Origin: Adineta steineri | Lineage: Eukaryota > Rotifera > Eurotatoria > Adinetida > Adinetidae | Length of the DNA: 64,000 nt | Direction of reading: 5' to 3' | Assembly (NCBI GenBank): GCA_905250115.1 | Contig: CAJNOI010000050.1 | Span: 124,706-188,705 of the forward strand | Made by a program: the position numbers and the translations under genes | Notes under the pieces: generated by a model | Databases searched by the model: none | Told to the model about the DNA's origin: nothing | What the model saw: only the letters and a program-made list of their open reading frames with translations | In this document: in pieces, positions 47,952-60,400 of the stretch | Layout: every line of letters begins with the position of its first letter | Position numbering within the stretch: the stretch's first letter is position 1

Positions 47952-50254
47952 TTAATGCTTTACGCATGTTTCTCCGTGACATTCCTTTGCAACCGGTGGT
48001 GGAACATCTAACGCTGGACTTCCAGCAAAAAATCCATAAGGTTTCAAACGAAATCCACATGTTTCGATAGGCATAATAGGCCAATCTTCAGGTCGTACAA
48101 TATGTGTAACACCAAATGTATACCAAGTAACAAGATCACTATCAACTAATGATTCATTTTTATGTTTTTCACTATAAGTAGCAATACCGTCATCACCAGG
48201 AGATTGATTAGGAAAAAGACCAGCAGCATATAATTCTTCTGGATGATATTGTGTTGCCCATATGTGATTACGGGCAAATACACCTCGACGACCTTGACAA
48301 GAATCTTCATCACATAACGGATAACATGGTGGACCAGATGGAATAATTTTATAAGCAACTGGTTGATTAACATGATTTTTACTTTGACTATTAATAATTT
48401 TCCAAGCACGACCCTTTTTATCATCATGTAATCGACGTGCTTCACCAACAGTTTTTAAGATTGTTTCTTGTGCTATCCAAGCATTTCCTGCTGGATTTTG
48501 TGGTCCTTTTGGTATTGGTTCACAATTAACTTCGACGAGAGAATTTTTCATTCCATCAAGCATCCAATCAATACGCATATTGAAAAAGTGTTGATGATGT
48601 GGACCATATAATCCTTCAGCAACAATTCCACCAGATACAGGTGGTTTACCAATTTCGTATGCACCTATAAAAATTCTTTGTCTCTTATGAAAAAATATTC
48701 TTTTTTTCTCATTTACCTGGTGCAATACTTCCGCTAAGTTTACCTTCAAATTGAATAGTACCATCTTGGTAAAAGTACCAGTACAGACCATATTCATAAT
48801 TACCCACTGTGATCATTGAAGAAATAACTAGACGTCTTGAACGACGACATTGAACACGTTGTTCAACAAATCTTTCAAAAAATAATATTAATTATATAAT
48901 AACAAAAAAAGAAAATATAATAGTTCTTTACTCGGTATGTTTCCAAAGTAATCCAACATCTTCTTCATGAATACAAATAGCATTTTTTAATAATAATGCT
49001 TGACCTTGATTATTATTAACAATACCATCCAGATAACGAATCTCACCCAAACAATCACATCCAAGTACTAAACTATTTGTTAATATGCCTATACCAACTT
49101 CGCCTACATCAAACGCATTTTTAAAGTTATGTGCAGGACTACCATCACCATATGGAACCCACATTTCAGAAATAGCTGCTCGATAAAAGATAGGTCTATA
49201 ACGATTTTGATCAAAATATTCAACCATATTCATTGTAAGACCTACAAGAGATTATTTATTAGACAAATGAAGAAAAAAAAGTCACTCTAACCTTCTCGAA
49301 CATTAAATCCAACTCTAATACGCCATTTTTGCCATGAAATTTGATAGCCATCTATTTGAAATGATGGACCTTCAGGTTGAGTAATAATAAATGGTTTAAG
49401 ATCTTTTCGAATACCATCAGGAAAATAGGGTACATTATCTGGTGATTTGATACCTTCTGGATCATAATTACCAGATTTCGGCGGTATTGGTATAATGGCA
49501 TGATCTTCAACTTCCACTTCAAACGAATCTAAATCAACAGTAATAACAAGACCATCGATATGATGTGCATAATAATTATCTTCTGGATGTTTTCTAACAG
49601 CAGCATATGGACGATAGATTCGTCTTTTAGATGATGCATCTGTTTCATCACGATAACCAGATGAAAATGGATAAAAAACGACATCATTCATATTAATATT
49701 TCTTTTTGCAAATGCAGCTAACAAATCTTTATTTTCACGGAGTAAATCGTCAGATTCAATCATTTCATCAAATGTTAAACCTGGTTGAGCGTTGTTGAAT
49801 TCAGTACATTTCTCAATAGTTTTATTTGTTAAGTCAACAACAAATTCATAAGTTGTTCGACCTTTGGGATCACGAACTGTTGCAGTAGCACGTCGTTGTA
49901 ATTGATCTTTTGATTTATAATTAACAACAGAATGTTTATCGTCAGGTTCATTTGGAGTTATTGCTATAATACGCATATGTTTTTGAAACTTTGATGATGC
50001 CAAAAGTAATCGTGTTGTTAAATTTATTTCATCTAAATCATAATATGTCGTATTTGTTTCATATGATTTTTATAGATTTTACCAGCATTTAATGGATCTA
50101 ATGGATGTTGTATTGGTGGAGAAACTCCATCAGGAACAATATTTGGTGCTGGTAGACTTTTTTTCTCATCTATTTGAGTTGGAAGTTTGGCAGGGTGTGC
50201 AGCTAATTGCTCTGTTGCACCTATATCTGAATCATTTTCTGTTAACTTCGTCAT
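47952..50254 (-). CDS. Copper amine oxidase, copy 1
   Basis: Exons 50254-50083, 50032-49292, 49241-48932, 48871-48717 and 48664-47952 give 696 residues, with all phases consistent. Primary-amine oxidases convert amines to aldehydes with release of H2O2 and ammonia, using copper and topaquinone. The N-terminus lacks a signal peptide and has [11 protein letters not shown], the usual start of the N2/N3 region. The catalytic base Asp is in [11 protein letters not shown], followed by LVLGCDC. The topaquinone tyrosine is in VGNYEYG. The copper histidines are in HHQHFFN and, downstream, in QYHPEELY. The length fits soluble plant/fungal/bacterial-type enzymes, so a cytosolic or peroxisomal location is possible. 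It is nearly identical to copy 2, 2.7 kb upstream. Confidence 0.9.
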
Positions 50255-50651
50255 GATTTTGATGCTAAATAATCTAGGTATTAAAATAAAAAAAGAACGA
50301 TATAAGAGAACATGTGATTCTATAACATGATCATCTATCTGCTCTCCAATTTAACAGCATAATCGCGTGCGCACGCAACTTCCCCTCTTCTTCATAAAAT
50401 AAGAGACCAATTGTGCGCCTCGAGGCTACCTCTTATCGTCTTATATACTTCACTTCGTTCTATCAGTTAATATTTTTCTTCGTCATATATATATGTAGCA
50501 GAACAACAAACTGACTGACATCGTGATAGAGCACATTATACATCTATTTTTATTAAATAAATTTTTTGGTCACTAATATATATAGAGAGACATTAAATCT
50601 AGAAAAATATAACTTTCGAGTTGTTTTTTATTGTTTATTTAATTTTAAAAG
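50255..50651. promoter_or_regulatory. Promoter of amine oxidase copy 1, duplicated
   Basis: Positions 50270-50480 closely match 52965-53175 upstream of copy 2, including AAATAATCTAGGTATTAAAA, AGAACGATATAA, ACATGTGATTCTATA and GGCTACCTCT. The promoter was therefore copied with the gene. The region also holds the 3' flank of copy 2. Confidence 0.55.
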
Positions 50652-52949
50652 TTAATGCTTTAAGCATGTTCCTCCGTGACATTCCTTTGCAACCGGTGGT
50701 GGAACATCTAGTGCTGGACTTCCAGCAAAAAATCCATACGGTTTCAAACGAAATCCACATGTTTCGATAGGCATAATAGGCCAATCTTCAGGTCGTACAA
50801 TATGTGTAACACCAAATGTATACCAAGTAACAAGATCACTATCAACTAATGATTCATTTTTATGTTTTTCACTATAAGCAACAATACCATCATCACCAGG
50901 AGATTGATTAGGAAAAAGACCAGCAGCATATAATTCTTCTGGATGATATTGTGTTGCCCATATGTGATTACGGGCAAATACACCTCGACGACCTTGACAA
51001 GAATCTTCATCACATAACGGATAACATGGTGGACCAGATGGAATAATTTTATAAGCAACTGGTTGATTAACATGATTTTTACTTTGACTATTAATAATTT
51101 TCCAAGCACGACCTTTTTTATCATCATGTAATCGACGTGCTTCACCAACAGTTTTTAAGATTGTTTCTTGTGCTATCCAAGCATTTCCTGCTGGATTTTG
51201 TGGTCCTTTCGGTATTGGTTCACAATTAACTTCGACGAGCGAATTTTTCATTCCATCAAGCATCCAATCAATACGCATGTTGAAAAAATGTTGATGATGT
51301 GGACCATATAATCCTTCAGCTACTATTCCACCAGAGACAGGTGGTTTATCAGTTTCATATGCACCTGTAAAAAAAAAATTTCTATTATAAAATATATTCT
51401 TTTCTTCTCATTTACCTGGTGCAATACTTCCAGTAAGTTTAGCTTCAAATTGAATAGTACCATCTTGAAAAAAATACCAATACAAACCATATTCATAATT
51501 ACCCACTGTAATCATTGAAGATATAACAAGACGTCTTGAACGACGACATTGAACACGTTGGTCAACAAACCTTTTATAAAATAATATTAATTATATAACA
51601 AAAAGAGAAAATATAATAGCTCTTTACTCGGTATGTTTCCAAAGTAATCCAATATCTTCTTCATGAATACAAATAGCATTTTTTAATAATAATGCTTGAC
51701 CTTGATTATTATTAACAATACCATCCAAATAACGAATCTCACCAAGACAATCACATCCAAGCACTAAACTATTTGTTAATAAACCTATGCCAGCTTCACC
51801 AACATCAAATGCATTTTTATAATTATGTCCAGGACTAGCATCAGCGTACGGTATCCACATTTCAGAGATAGCTGCTCGATAAAAGATAGGTCTATAACGA
51901 TTTTGATCAAAATATTCAACCATATTCATTGTAAGACCTACAAGAGATTATTTATTAGACAAATGAATAAAAAAAATCACTCTAACCTTCTCGAACATTG
52001 AATCCTACTCTAATACGCCATTTTTGCCATGAAATTTGATAGCCATCTATTTGAAATGATGGACCTTCAGGTTGAGTAATAATAAATGGTTTAAGATCTT
52101 TTCGAATACCATCAGGAAAATAGGGTACATTGTCTGGTGATTTAATACCTTCTGGATCATAATTACCAGATTTTGGAGCTATCGGTATAATGGCATGATC
52201 TTCAACTTCAACTGTAAATGAATCTAAATCAACAGTAATAACAAGACCATCAATGTGATGTGCATAATAATTATCTTCTGGATGTTTTCTAACAGCAGCA
52301 TATGGACGATAGATTCGTCTTTTAGATGATGCATCTGTTTCATCACGATAACCAGATGAAAATGGATAAAAAACAACATCATCCATTTTAATATTTCGTT
52401 TAGCAAATGCAGCTAACAAATCTTTATTTGCACGAAGTAAATCATCACCTTCAACCATTTCGTCAAATGTTAAACCAGGTTGACCATTCTTGTATTCAGT
52501 ACATTTTTCAACAGTTTTATTTGTTAAATCAACAACAAACTCATAAGTTGTTCGACCTTTGGGATCACGAACTGTTGCAGTAGCACGTCGTTGTAATTGA
52601 TCTTTTGATTTATAATTAACAACAGATTGTTTATTGTCAGGTTCATTTGGAGTTATTGTTATGATACGCATATATTTTTGAAACTTTGATGATGCCAGAA
52701 GTAATCGTGTTGTTAAGTTTATTTCATCTAAATCATAATGTGACCTATTTCTTTTATTTGTTCTTTATAAACTTTACCAGCATTTAATGGATCTAATGGA
52801 TGTTGTATTGGTGGAGAAACTCCATCAGGAACAATATTTGGTGCTGGTAGACTTTTTTTCTCATCTGGATGAGTGGGAATTTGAGCTGGGTGTGCAGCTA
52901 GTTGCTCTGTTGCTCCTGTATCTGAATTATTTTCTGTTGTTTTCACCAT
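50652..52949 (-). CDS. Copper amine oxidase, copy 2
   Basis: Exons 52949-52778, 52727-51987, 51937-51628, 51570-51416 and 51364-50652 give 696 residues. Exon lengths are the same as in copy 1 (172, 741, 310, 155 and 713 bp), and intron positions match. All active-site motifs are kept: [31 protein letters not shown] and QYHPEELY. Differences from copy 1 are scattered: [10 protein letters not shown] against [10 protein letters not shown] at the start, DASPGHNYK against DGSPAHNFK, and CLKH against CVKH at the end. The start-to-start distance between copies is 2,695 bp. Both are probably functional. Different regulation is possible because the proximal promoters have diverged slightly. Confidence 0.9.
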
Positions 52950-53382
52950 AATTTTGACGCTAAATAATCTAGGTATTAAAATAAAAAAAGAACGATATAA
53001 AAGAGCATGTGATTCTATATCATGATTATCTGTGTGCTTCTCAATCTAACAGCATCATCGTATGCACACGCTACTCTCATTCCTCTTCATAAAATGAGAG
53101 GGCAACTAAACGCGTCAAGGCTACCTCTCATCGTATTATATACTTTACTTCGTTCTTTCAGTTATTATTTTTCTTCGTTATAAATAGAACAGAACGACAA
53201 ATCTGACGAATACCATAGCAGAGCACTTCAGACATCTATTTTTCTCGCATATTTCATTAGTATTACATAGAAATACATAATATTGATATAATATATATAT
53301 ATATGTTTTATTTTTTATTTAAATTAAATGAATGACTAGTAAAACAGTAAACAAGAAAACAGAAAGAGAAAATGATATTATT
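52950..53382. promoter_or_regulatory. Promoter of amine oxidase copy 2
   Basis: This is the older partner of the duplicated promoter at 50255. It matches through about 53175 and then becomes unique AT-rich sequence with a TA run at 53287-53303. The 3' flank of the membrane orphan gene is also here. Confidence 0.45.
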
Positions 53383-54435
53383 TTACGCTAAAATTAAAAC
53401 AACTTCTCCATTATTTTTATCCGAAATTATTTTTGGATATTCTTCATAAAATGTACTAACATATTCATTACTAAGAATATATTGATCAATATGATTAAAA
53501 TCACTTAATTTTGTTGAATCAGTCGTTGATATTGTTGATGGTGTACGTTCATGTCTATTAATCATAAATATCGATTGATTCGATGAATAATCTTTTTCTT
53601 TACGAAATGTATGTTTCGATGTATTACGAAATAGACACCATAATAAAACGAGAAATATTATAAAAAGTAAACATATGATTATAATTAATATGAAAATAAA
53701 TAAATTCGAACGAGGATTTAATACATGTATTGATTTGGAAGTTAAACAACGTTGTGTATCATATGAACAATTTGATGTTATATCAATACAATATTCTTTA
53801 TTTTGATAAAGTTTGGTTGGAATTGTACCTGTACGACATAGACATTTATTTTCATGACATATTGATGTACGTTTATTACATGTTTGACATGATTTTATAT
53901 TTGTATTGATTGAATTTTCATATTCAATACGAAATAGAAATATATCATTAGGATTTAATTGATAGATATTTGAATTAACTTGAAATGAACAATTTGATAA
54001 TAAAACATTATATTCGCCTGTATAAATTAAAGGAACATTTGTCATTGATAGAATCGATTTTAGATTAAGATAAGTTCGTGTTGATTCATGATTTGGTTGT
54101 GTAATTATATTCGATATTGTTGATGAACATTGTGTAAATGGTAAATAGGATTTAACAGAAAAATTTTCCGGATATTTACATTGAACAAAAAATGGAATTA
54201 AAGCAACTGATTGAGAAAAATATGTATAGATATGTCCGGGTATAAGAGAATTATTTGATGATAAAGAATAAACAGCTTGAATATGTACTGTATGAGAATC
54301 ATTTGATGACCAAAGAAGATTTAAATATTGTTTATAAAGATCGATTGCATATGAACAATTTTCAAGATAGATAATATTAGATGCATGACTAAATGTTAAA
54401 GTAATTGCAAGAAGAGATAAATGTAAAGATATCAT
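53383..54435 (-). CDS. Type I membrane protein with cysteine-rich (EGF-like) module
   Basis: A single exon codes for 350 residues from ATG 54435. A signal peptide spans about 1-18 (MISLHLSLLAITLTFSHA). The ectodomain (19-about 245) has numerous N-x-S/T sites. It has a compact cysteine cluster (about 182-225; CQTCNKRTSICHENKCLCRTG then C and C) of EGF-like or related spacing. A strong membrane segment follows (about 246-270). The cytoplasmic tail of about 80 residues has Ser/Thr and several Tyr (DQYILS, YVSTFYEEYP), which might be phosphorylated. I recognise no family. A receptor-like role is inference from topology only. Confidence 0.65.
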   Translation of the reverse strand: MISLHLSLLAITLTFSHASNIIYLENCSYAIDLYKQYLNLLWSSNDSHTVHIQAVYSLSSNNSLIPGHIYTYFSQSVALIPFFVQCKYPENFSVKSYLPFTQCSSTISNIITQPNHESTRTYLNLKSILSMTNVPLIYTGEYNVLLSNCSFQVNSNIYQLNPNDIFLFRIEYENSINTNIKSCQTCNKRTSICHENKCLCRTGTIPTKLYQNKEYCIDITSNCSYDTQRCLTSKSIHVLNPRSNLFIFILIIIICLLFIIFLVLLWCLFRNTSKHTFRKEKDYSSNQSIFMINRHERTPSTISTTDSTKLSDFNHIDQYILSNEYVSTFYEEYPKIISDKNNGEVVLILA

Positions 54436-56167
54436 CTTGCCGTCTAAAATAGAATATCAAATAATTAATCTATAAAGAAAAAGAGAAGCAGTTAAACTTG
54501 TATAATGCTGCCAATCGTGGGTATAAAATGAAACGTATGTCCAATTTATGTTTATATATATATATATTCATATAATGTATGCATGCATGCACACACTATG
54601 TCCAAATGATCAAGCAGCCAGTTCTCTAACCACTTGAATTGAACGATACGCGCGCTCATACATATATATATGTATATTGGCCTTGCGTTAGGCTATAGTC
54701 TGGGAGAATTGATAATTAAAGAACAGAACAATAGCGCAAGAGAAAAAAATGAGAGGGACGATATTATTGTTCTATTTGCATAGCTTGTTGTCGGTCAATT
54801 GATTGTCAATTTAGTTAATCAATCTTCTAAAATAAAAAATACGACAACTAAATTCATAGAAATAACTTCGTACATACTTGCAGCAAAGAGTATCAATGAC
54901 TGCAGTCTTTTTTTGTCAATTGTTACTAAAGACAGAGTAATCGTTGTTCAGTTGGCATCAGCTTGAAGCAATCATCGTTTTACTATTTGTATTGTATTCT
55001 ATGTCTATATCTCATGGATGACAAGCTAATGCAGCACAGCTTGCATACATTAATAAGAATAAAATCTATGTTCAATCTCATTTTTCTCTCGTGATGATCT
55101 AGATGTATACATATGGCACCGAGAATATAACAAGAAAAAAAAGAAGAAGAAGCAATTCAATTACTTCTTCTTTTTGTTTTATATTCTTTCTTTTCGTCTA
55201 CATGTGTTCATCAAACAAATGAGCTACTTCACACTTATATGAAACAGGTATACTAGTAAGAAATGAGTTTGAAATTTCAGTAGTTGATGACAAGAGAAAT
55301 AAAAAAAAAGAGAAAACAAATCAATCAATTGTCAAGTGAACTATATAGAGACGTTATGAAAAACTGAGATAAGATTATATTTCAGTAGCATAGTGAAAAT
55401 TGAAGTAGTAATCGTAAAACAAAAAGCTCGTGGGCATCAATTATAATGGTACTACCTTCATGTTTTGATTAATTACTGTCTAATGGCCTGAAGCATGCAG
55501 TCAAATACAAAGAGTTCAATATTTTATTCATATACATTAACCAATAAAAACAATATTCGATATCGAAATGTATAAACAATTATTGATTGTACAAAACAGT
55601 CTCGATATATTTTATAAGAATTCATTTATTGATATAGGTCAAAGATTTTTCAAGATTTAATTAAAATAAATTTTGTTTGATAAATTTCCACTTACTTGAA
55701 TCCGTTTGAATCATCAAACAAGAACTTATCAATTTACAAAAATTTGTATTTATATGAACTGTTGATTGAGAAAATGCACGCTTTTAAATAAATTCATCAA
55801 GTGATTTCTCGGAAATTTATACGTTATTATGAACCATGAACAAAAAAAAAGAGTACATCTATCCGAAATGATTTGTCGGTCATTTTTCTTTATTCTTTTG
55901 ACATTGATAAAACAGAACATATATACTTTACATCAAGGTTAACAAATTGAAAAGATATATTCTAAATAAGTATTCCATAGAAATAAATATAATCTTACTT
56001 GATCAGAGTATATATTACTAGATTCTTTCCACATTATATAATAACTTATCTGTTGTAGTTAGAATTCTTATTCAAGGCTATTGTATTGTATAGATTTATA
56101 TGATAATAACTGATGGCAATATTACAATAGTTGTTTTTTTTATAAAATGTATAATATTAATGATAAG
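54436..56167. other. AT-rich intergenic DNA
   Basis: About 1.7 kb upstream of the membrane orphan gene. It holds a palindromic ATGCATGCATGC at 54578-54590 and TA runs near 54558 and 54665. No convincing open frame, RNA gene or element was recognised. Confidence 0.4.
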
Positions 56168-56370
56168 CAGTGACGGATCTAGGATTTCGGAAGGGGGAGG
56201 GGACGATGCCTAAGTAGACAGGAGCGATACCTGAGGAGGGGGGGGGGCGATTTTGGCTAAAAACTATTTTTTGAATACAATCGAAGTAGTGTAAACCTAT
56301 TTTTGCTGTAAAAAATCAAAAAAATTTTCTGAAGGAAGAGACGATCGCCCTCCCCCTAAATCCTCCACTG
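56168..56370. mobile_element. hAT-type MITE with perfect 8-bp target duplication
   Basis: The 203-bp element starts CAGTGACGGATCTAGGATTT. Its other end, reversed, starts CAGTGGAGGATTTAGGGGG. It is flanked on both sides by ATGATAAG (56160-56167 and 56371-56378). The 8-bp duplication and CAGTG ends are typical of hAT elements. It has no coding capacity. G/C-rich inner arms (GGGGGAGGGG, CCCTCCCCC) extend the inverted repeat. The intact duplication suggests recent insertion. Confidence 0.85.
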
Positions 56371-56378
56371 ATGATAAG

Positions 56379-56951
56379 TAAACAGTTCGTTTGTATTCGA
56401 TTAACACAAGTAGAGAGTTCATTAGTTTGATCTGTTATTATAACAATCAATGAAATTACTATATGATTGTATTTTCGCAATGATGTATTAATGGAATTTG
56501 AATACTTGAAGATAATAATTATTTTTCTGAAGTGTATCTAAAATTTAAAAGTACGTCTTGTACAGTCAAATAGATGTCACTTCTTAGTTTTATTAGAAAA
56601 GAAAGATCTTTCTAATCACATAATGATAATAATTAGAAAATCTCATTTAATAATAGATCTTTTTTATTAAAGTAAAAAAAAGGAACAATTCAATTAGTCT
56701 CAAATTTCTTATTGTATTTATCAATATTATCAAATGTAAAAAATTGAATTAAAATATTATTACAAACTATACAAATATTCAACAATCAAGAAAAATATAA
56801 AACAAAACAGATAATTTATCTTATTTATAATATTTCATTAGAATTCCATTATAGTAATTTAATTTGATTATTTTCCATTATTATCATGATAATAATTTTA
56901 TCAGACATATTGCCAAATTCAATTTCATAATTCAATATTATTTTTCTTATT
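56379..56951. other. AT-rich intergenic DNA
   Basis: This lies between the hAT-type MITE and the small cysteine-rich gene. It is extremely AT-rich. No feature was seen. Confidence 0.4.
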
Positions 56952-57416
56952 TTAAAAACATTTTCTAATACAACGTTGCTCTCCCATTATTGACCAACGA
57001 CGACATATACAACGACCTGAACAACATTGTTCATCATGTGAACATATATTTGCTGATAAACGACATGATTCTCCTAAAATAATTCATATTTTTATCTTAA
57101 TAAAATACTTAACTTTATCATTGCATAAATATTCATATCTACCTGCATATAATCCTCCAATACGACGTTGTGATAATTGAGTATAACGAAAGACATCTGA
57201 ATCATAAGATGTTTGACGAAACATAAAATGATGAAAAGTTCGTCGAAATGCTGTTCGAACAATATCAGCAATACCCGTCGCTTAAAAAAATAAAAAAAAG
57301 GAAGGATTATTGAAATTCTATGTCATTGTCTTACTATATGTTCGTTTTTTTGCAGCATCAATTGGCATTAATAATAGGACAGAAAAAAGAATATAAAATG
57401 TTAATAATCGATACAT
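56952..57416 (-). CDS. Small secreted eight-cysteine (cystine-knot-like) protein
   Basis: Three short exons, 57416-57335, 57280-57143 and 57073-56952, give 113 residues with consistent phases. A signal peptide (MYRLLTFYILFSVLLLMPIDA) precedes a basic pro-like region of about 55 residues rich in Arg, Thr and Phe. The C-terminal 39 residues hold eight cysteines spaced C-x6-C-x5-CC-x3-C-x-C-x10-C-x3-C. The C...C...CC...C...C order is that of inhibitor-cystine-knot and colipase/Dickkopf-like folds. Secreted peptides of such folds include hormones, antimicrobial peptides, inhibitors and venom components. Nothing here decides between them. A mature peptide released after the basic region is possible. 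No close family was recognised. Confidence 0.65.
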
Positions 57417-60400
57417 GCTGTTATAAATCAAAAGTTAAGGTTTTTCAATATATTATACGACCGAATGACAGTTTAATAGAGCTATAAGGTAGATAACATA
57501 TTGTCTTTAGTTGGCTGTTTTAATATGATTGTCTAAAGTAAAAGAACAGAAGAATAGTCTTTACTAGAAATGAGTTTAAATATTTACATAGGAATTATAA
57601 TATATGTTCAATATTAAACGAAACTTTTGAAAGTAAAACAGAGAAAGAGAAAGGATTGTCAAACATTAATAATTCATTTTTTCTTCTATTCATTGTTTTG
57701 AAAGAAGAAGAAGGTGATAGCAAGCTGATAGGAGATGAATATTATAAGTGGCGGTCATGTTCTCGCATTATGAATACTGCACAACATTTGTTGTTTCGTG
57801 TGAATACTTAATGATATGGTGCTATTAGAACAAAAGAATAGAATTCAACTCACTTTTAGATACGATAAATGTCGAATTTTTATATTTCGTTTCTCTTTCT
57901 CTGAAATGACTTTGCCGACATGATCAAATAGGAGTGATATATATTTGACATTTGATTGCAAACAGTCAAGATAAAAACTTTTCAAGAGTAAGATCAATTT
58001 AATCTTAAACGAGAATAAATGTAAGAAAATGAAACGCATATAATATTTATTTTAATATATAATTAAAAACAAAATATATATAAAAGAATTTGAAATCAAC
58101 AGTTAATGGGTTTTTTTCTTCTATTATTATTTAAAAGAAAGGAAATGACATTATTCATGGTTAATACTTTTGAATAAAATCATTTTTCAAATAATAATCA
58201 AGCATACTACCGTAAACTTTCGTCTCCTGAAAATATCGTACATGAAACAAGGTTAGTTAAGGAAAGTGTTGAAAGTCTATGAATTATTCTTTTATTTTTA
58301 TTATGTCTTTGTCAAGGTTTTTGATAAACATGGATTTATCTATTTATGCTTTCTAATCATAATGTAGACATTGAATAATCCTTGTTGATTAAAAACAGTA
58401 AACCTTTTATTAATGTCAACAAGAGATTTCACTCTATTTTAAATTATATGCAATTAAGATAAGATCAATAATCATGTAAAAAATATCATTAACTAATTTG
58501 TTTCTATTAATATAATATTATCGAAATATAAATTTTAATTATTTATATTTTCTTAATTTAAACCAACGGAGAATAAAATACTTATATTATTAATTAAATA
58601 GAGATATTCGAAATCACATTGGTAGGTTTGTCACGATATGGGAAATATTCGAAAGTCTGCTTATATATATAAGCGATATAGTTTCCTTTATACTTCTTCG
58701 AGAATTTTAACTATTAAATAGTAATAAATATTTTCTTATTTTGTCATATAATAAAAAGAAACTTCAACACGCTATAATTGACATTCTGCTTTTTTTTGCA
58801 TGAAATCTATTTATATTCATTATTTTGATCTTTTACTTGTCATATTACATATAATTACATTAACTAAATAGTAGAGAAAGCACCTCAAGATGTTGTTTTT
58901 CATCAATTATATATTTTACCACAGATGGATGCGTTTAATCCTGAAGAAAAATAATGAAACTGGAATCTATTGAAGATATATTTACATTTATTATTTTCAT
59001 AAAATAGTTCCGTATTTTGTAAGTATATATTAATTTTTTTCTTAACATGAACAAAAAATAAAACTTCATTGTTTATGTTCATTTAAATACACATATTTAT
59101 TGTCATGCATTTAAGATTTAGAAAATAAAACGACTTCTTTTTAATCACGTACTACTTTCTAGGTATATATCAATTGCCTAATTTTTTTCTTTTGTTTTTT
59201 TTGGAAGAAATGACACTTCATGTCCTTTATTATTTTTGATTACTCTTCCGAGTGAGATTGTCTTCTGACTTTGAATGAAAGGAAAAAAATTTTTTTTTTT
59301 CAATAATGACATCGTATATATGTCACAATTTATAACCTTTTGCAAACTATTATTAAAAATACTTAGTAATAACAGATGATACTAGCAAAACTAAGACAAA
59401 GGTTAAATATAGACAATACTATAGTGTTTTTTTCGCCTAAAGACAAATGACAACTATTTTCTATATTATAAATAGCAAAAAAAACTATACGAGTAACGAC
59501 GTCTGTTAAGCAATGATTAGATTTCGTTGATCTTATTTGTTTCATATAAACTAAATGAAGGCAAAAAAACAGTAAGTAACTATTTTGACACTTATGTGCA
59601 TACATGCGATTGCAAATTTTATTATAATGATGAATGTAGATAAGGTCGCATTGTTATAATGAAATTATGTACGGTTGGTATTTTAATAAATACATATTTT
59701 CTTTTATCTGTATTGAAAACTGAATCTTGTTTTTTTATGATTCAATAAACATAAAACGAGAGAGAAATAAATGAAGATCAGTTAGCAACAGAAGGAAAGT
59801 TAAGACGGAAGTCAATTATCACACTAGCATTCGTGCATGTCTTAACTATAATATTTATTATCCTAGTCGTCGTCACTATGATCATCATCATTATCATCAT
59901 CATCATTTATATATTATTTGTGACTATTTGTTCGGAGTTTTTTTTTCTTCTTCAGTTCTAATTCTGTTGATTTTGCTATTGTCGTTCATTTTATAGTAAG
60001 GATAAAACAAACATTATGCGACGAAAAAACAATCATATCTTGATCGTACTCGACCACTTACATAAACAATGCTCGAGAGTTTAATTTAGACGAAGTATGT
60101 TCAATGAAAAAATAGACAGCTTTTGACATGACGGTAAAATTTTCTCCTTTGACTTCCTGTTTTTTGTCGTCATGCAATTCTTGCAATGGAACACAAGCGA
60201 TAAATCTTGTGTATGTACGCTCCGCTAGTTAACTGTGAAGGAAAAAGAGAGTATAGATGTGTGTGCTTGGTGTTTTCTCATCGAGAACAACGGAAGAAAG
60301 AATGTGTAGGGTACGTCATGAAAAAATATCGGATGATAATAGAAGGAGGAGAATCGAGTTCTATCCGACGTATGTGTGTCGTATGCTCAAAGTAATAGAC

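Noticed and set aside
59363..59605. 80-codon minus-strand frame
   Set aside because: Its composition is random, with no adjacent splice sites in phase and no family resemblance.
60207..60395. 62-codon frame with cysteines
   Set aside because: It lies in purine-rich simple sequence, has no signal peptide and no regular cysteine pattern.
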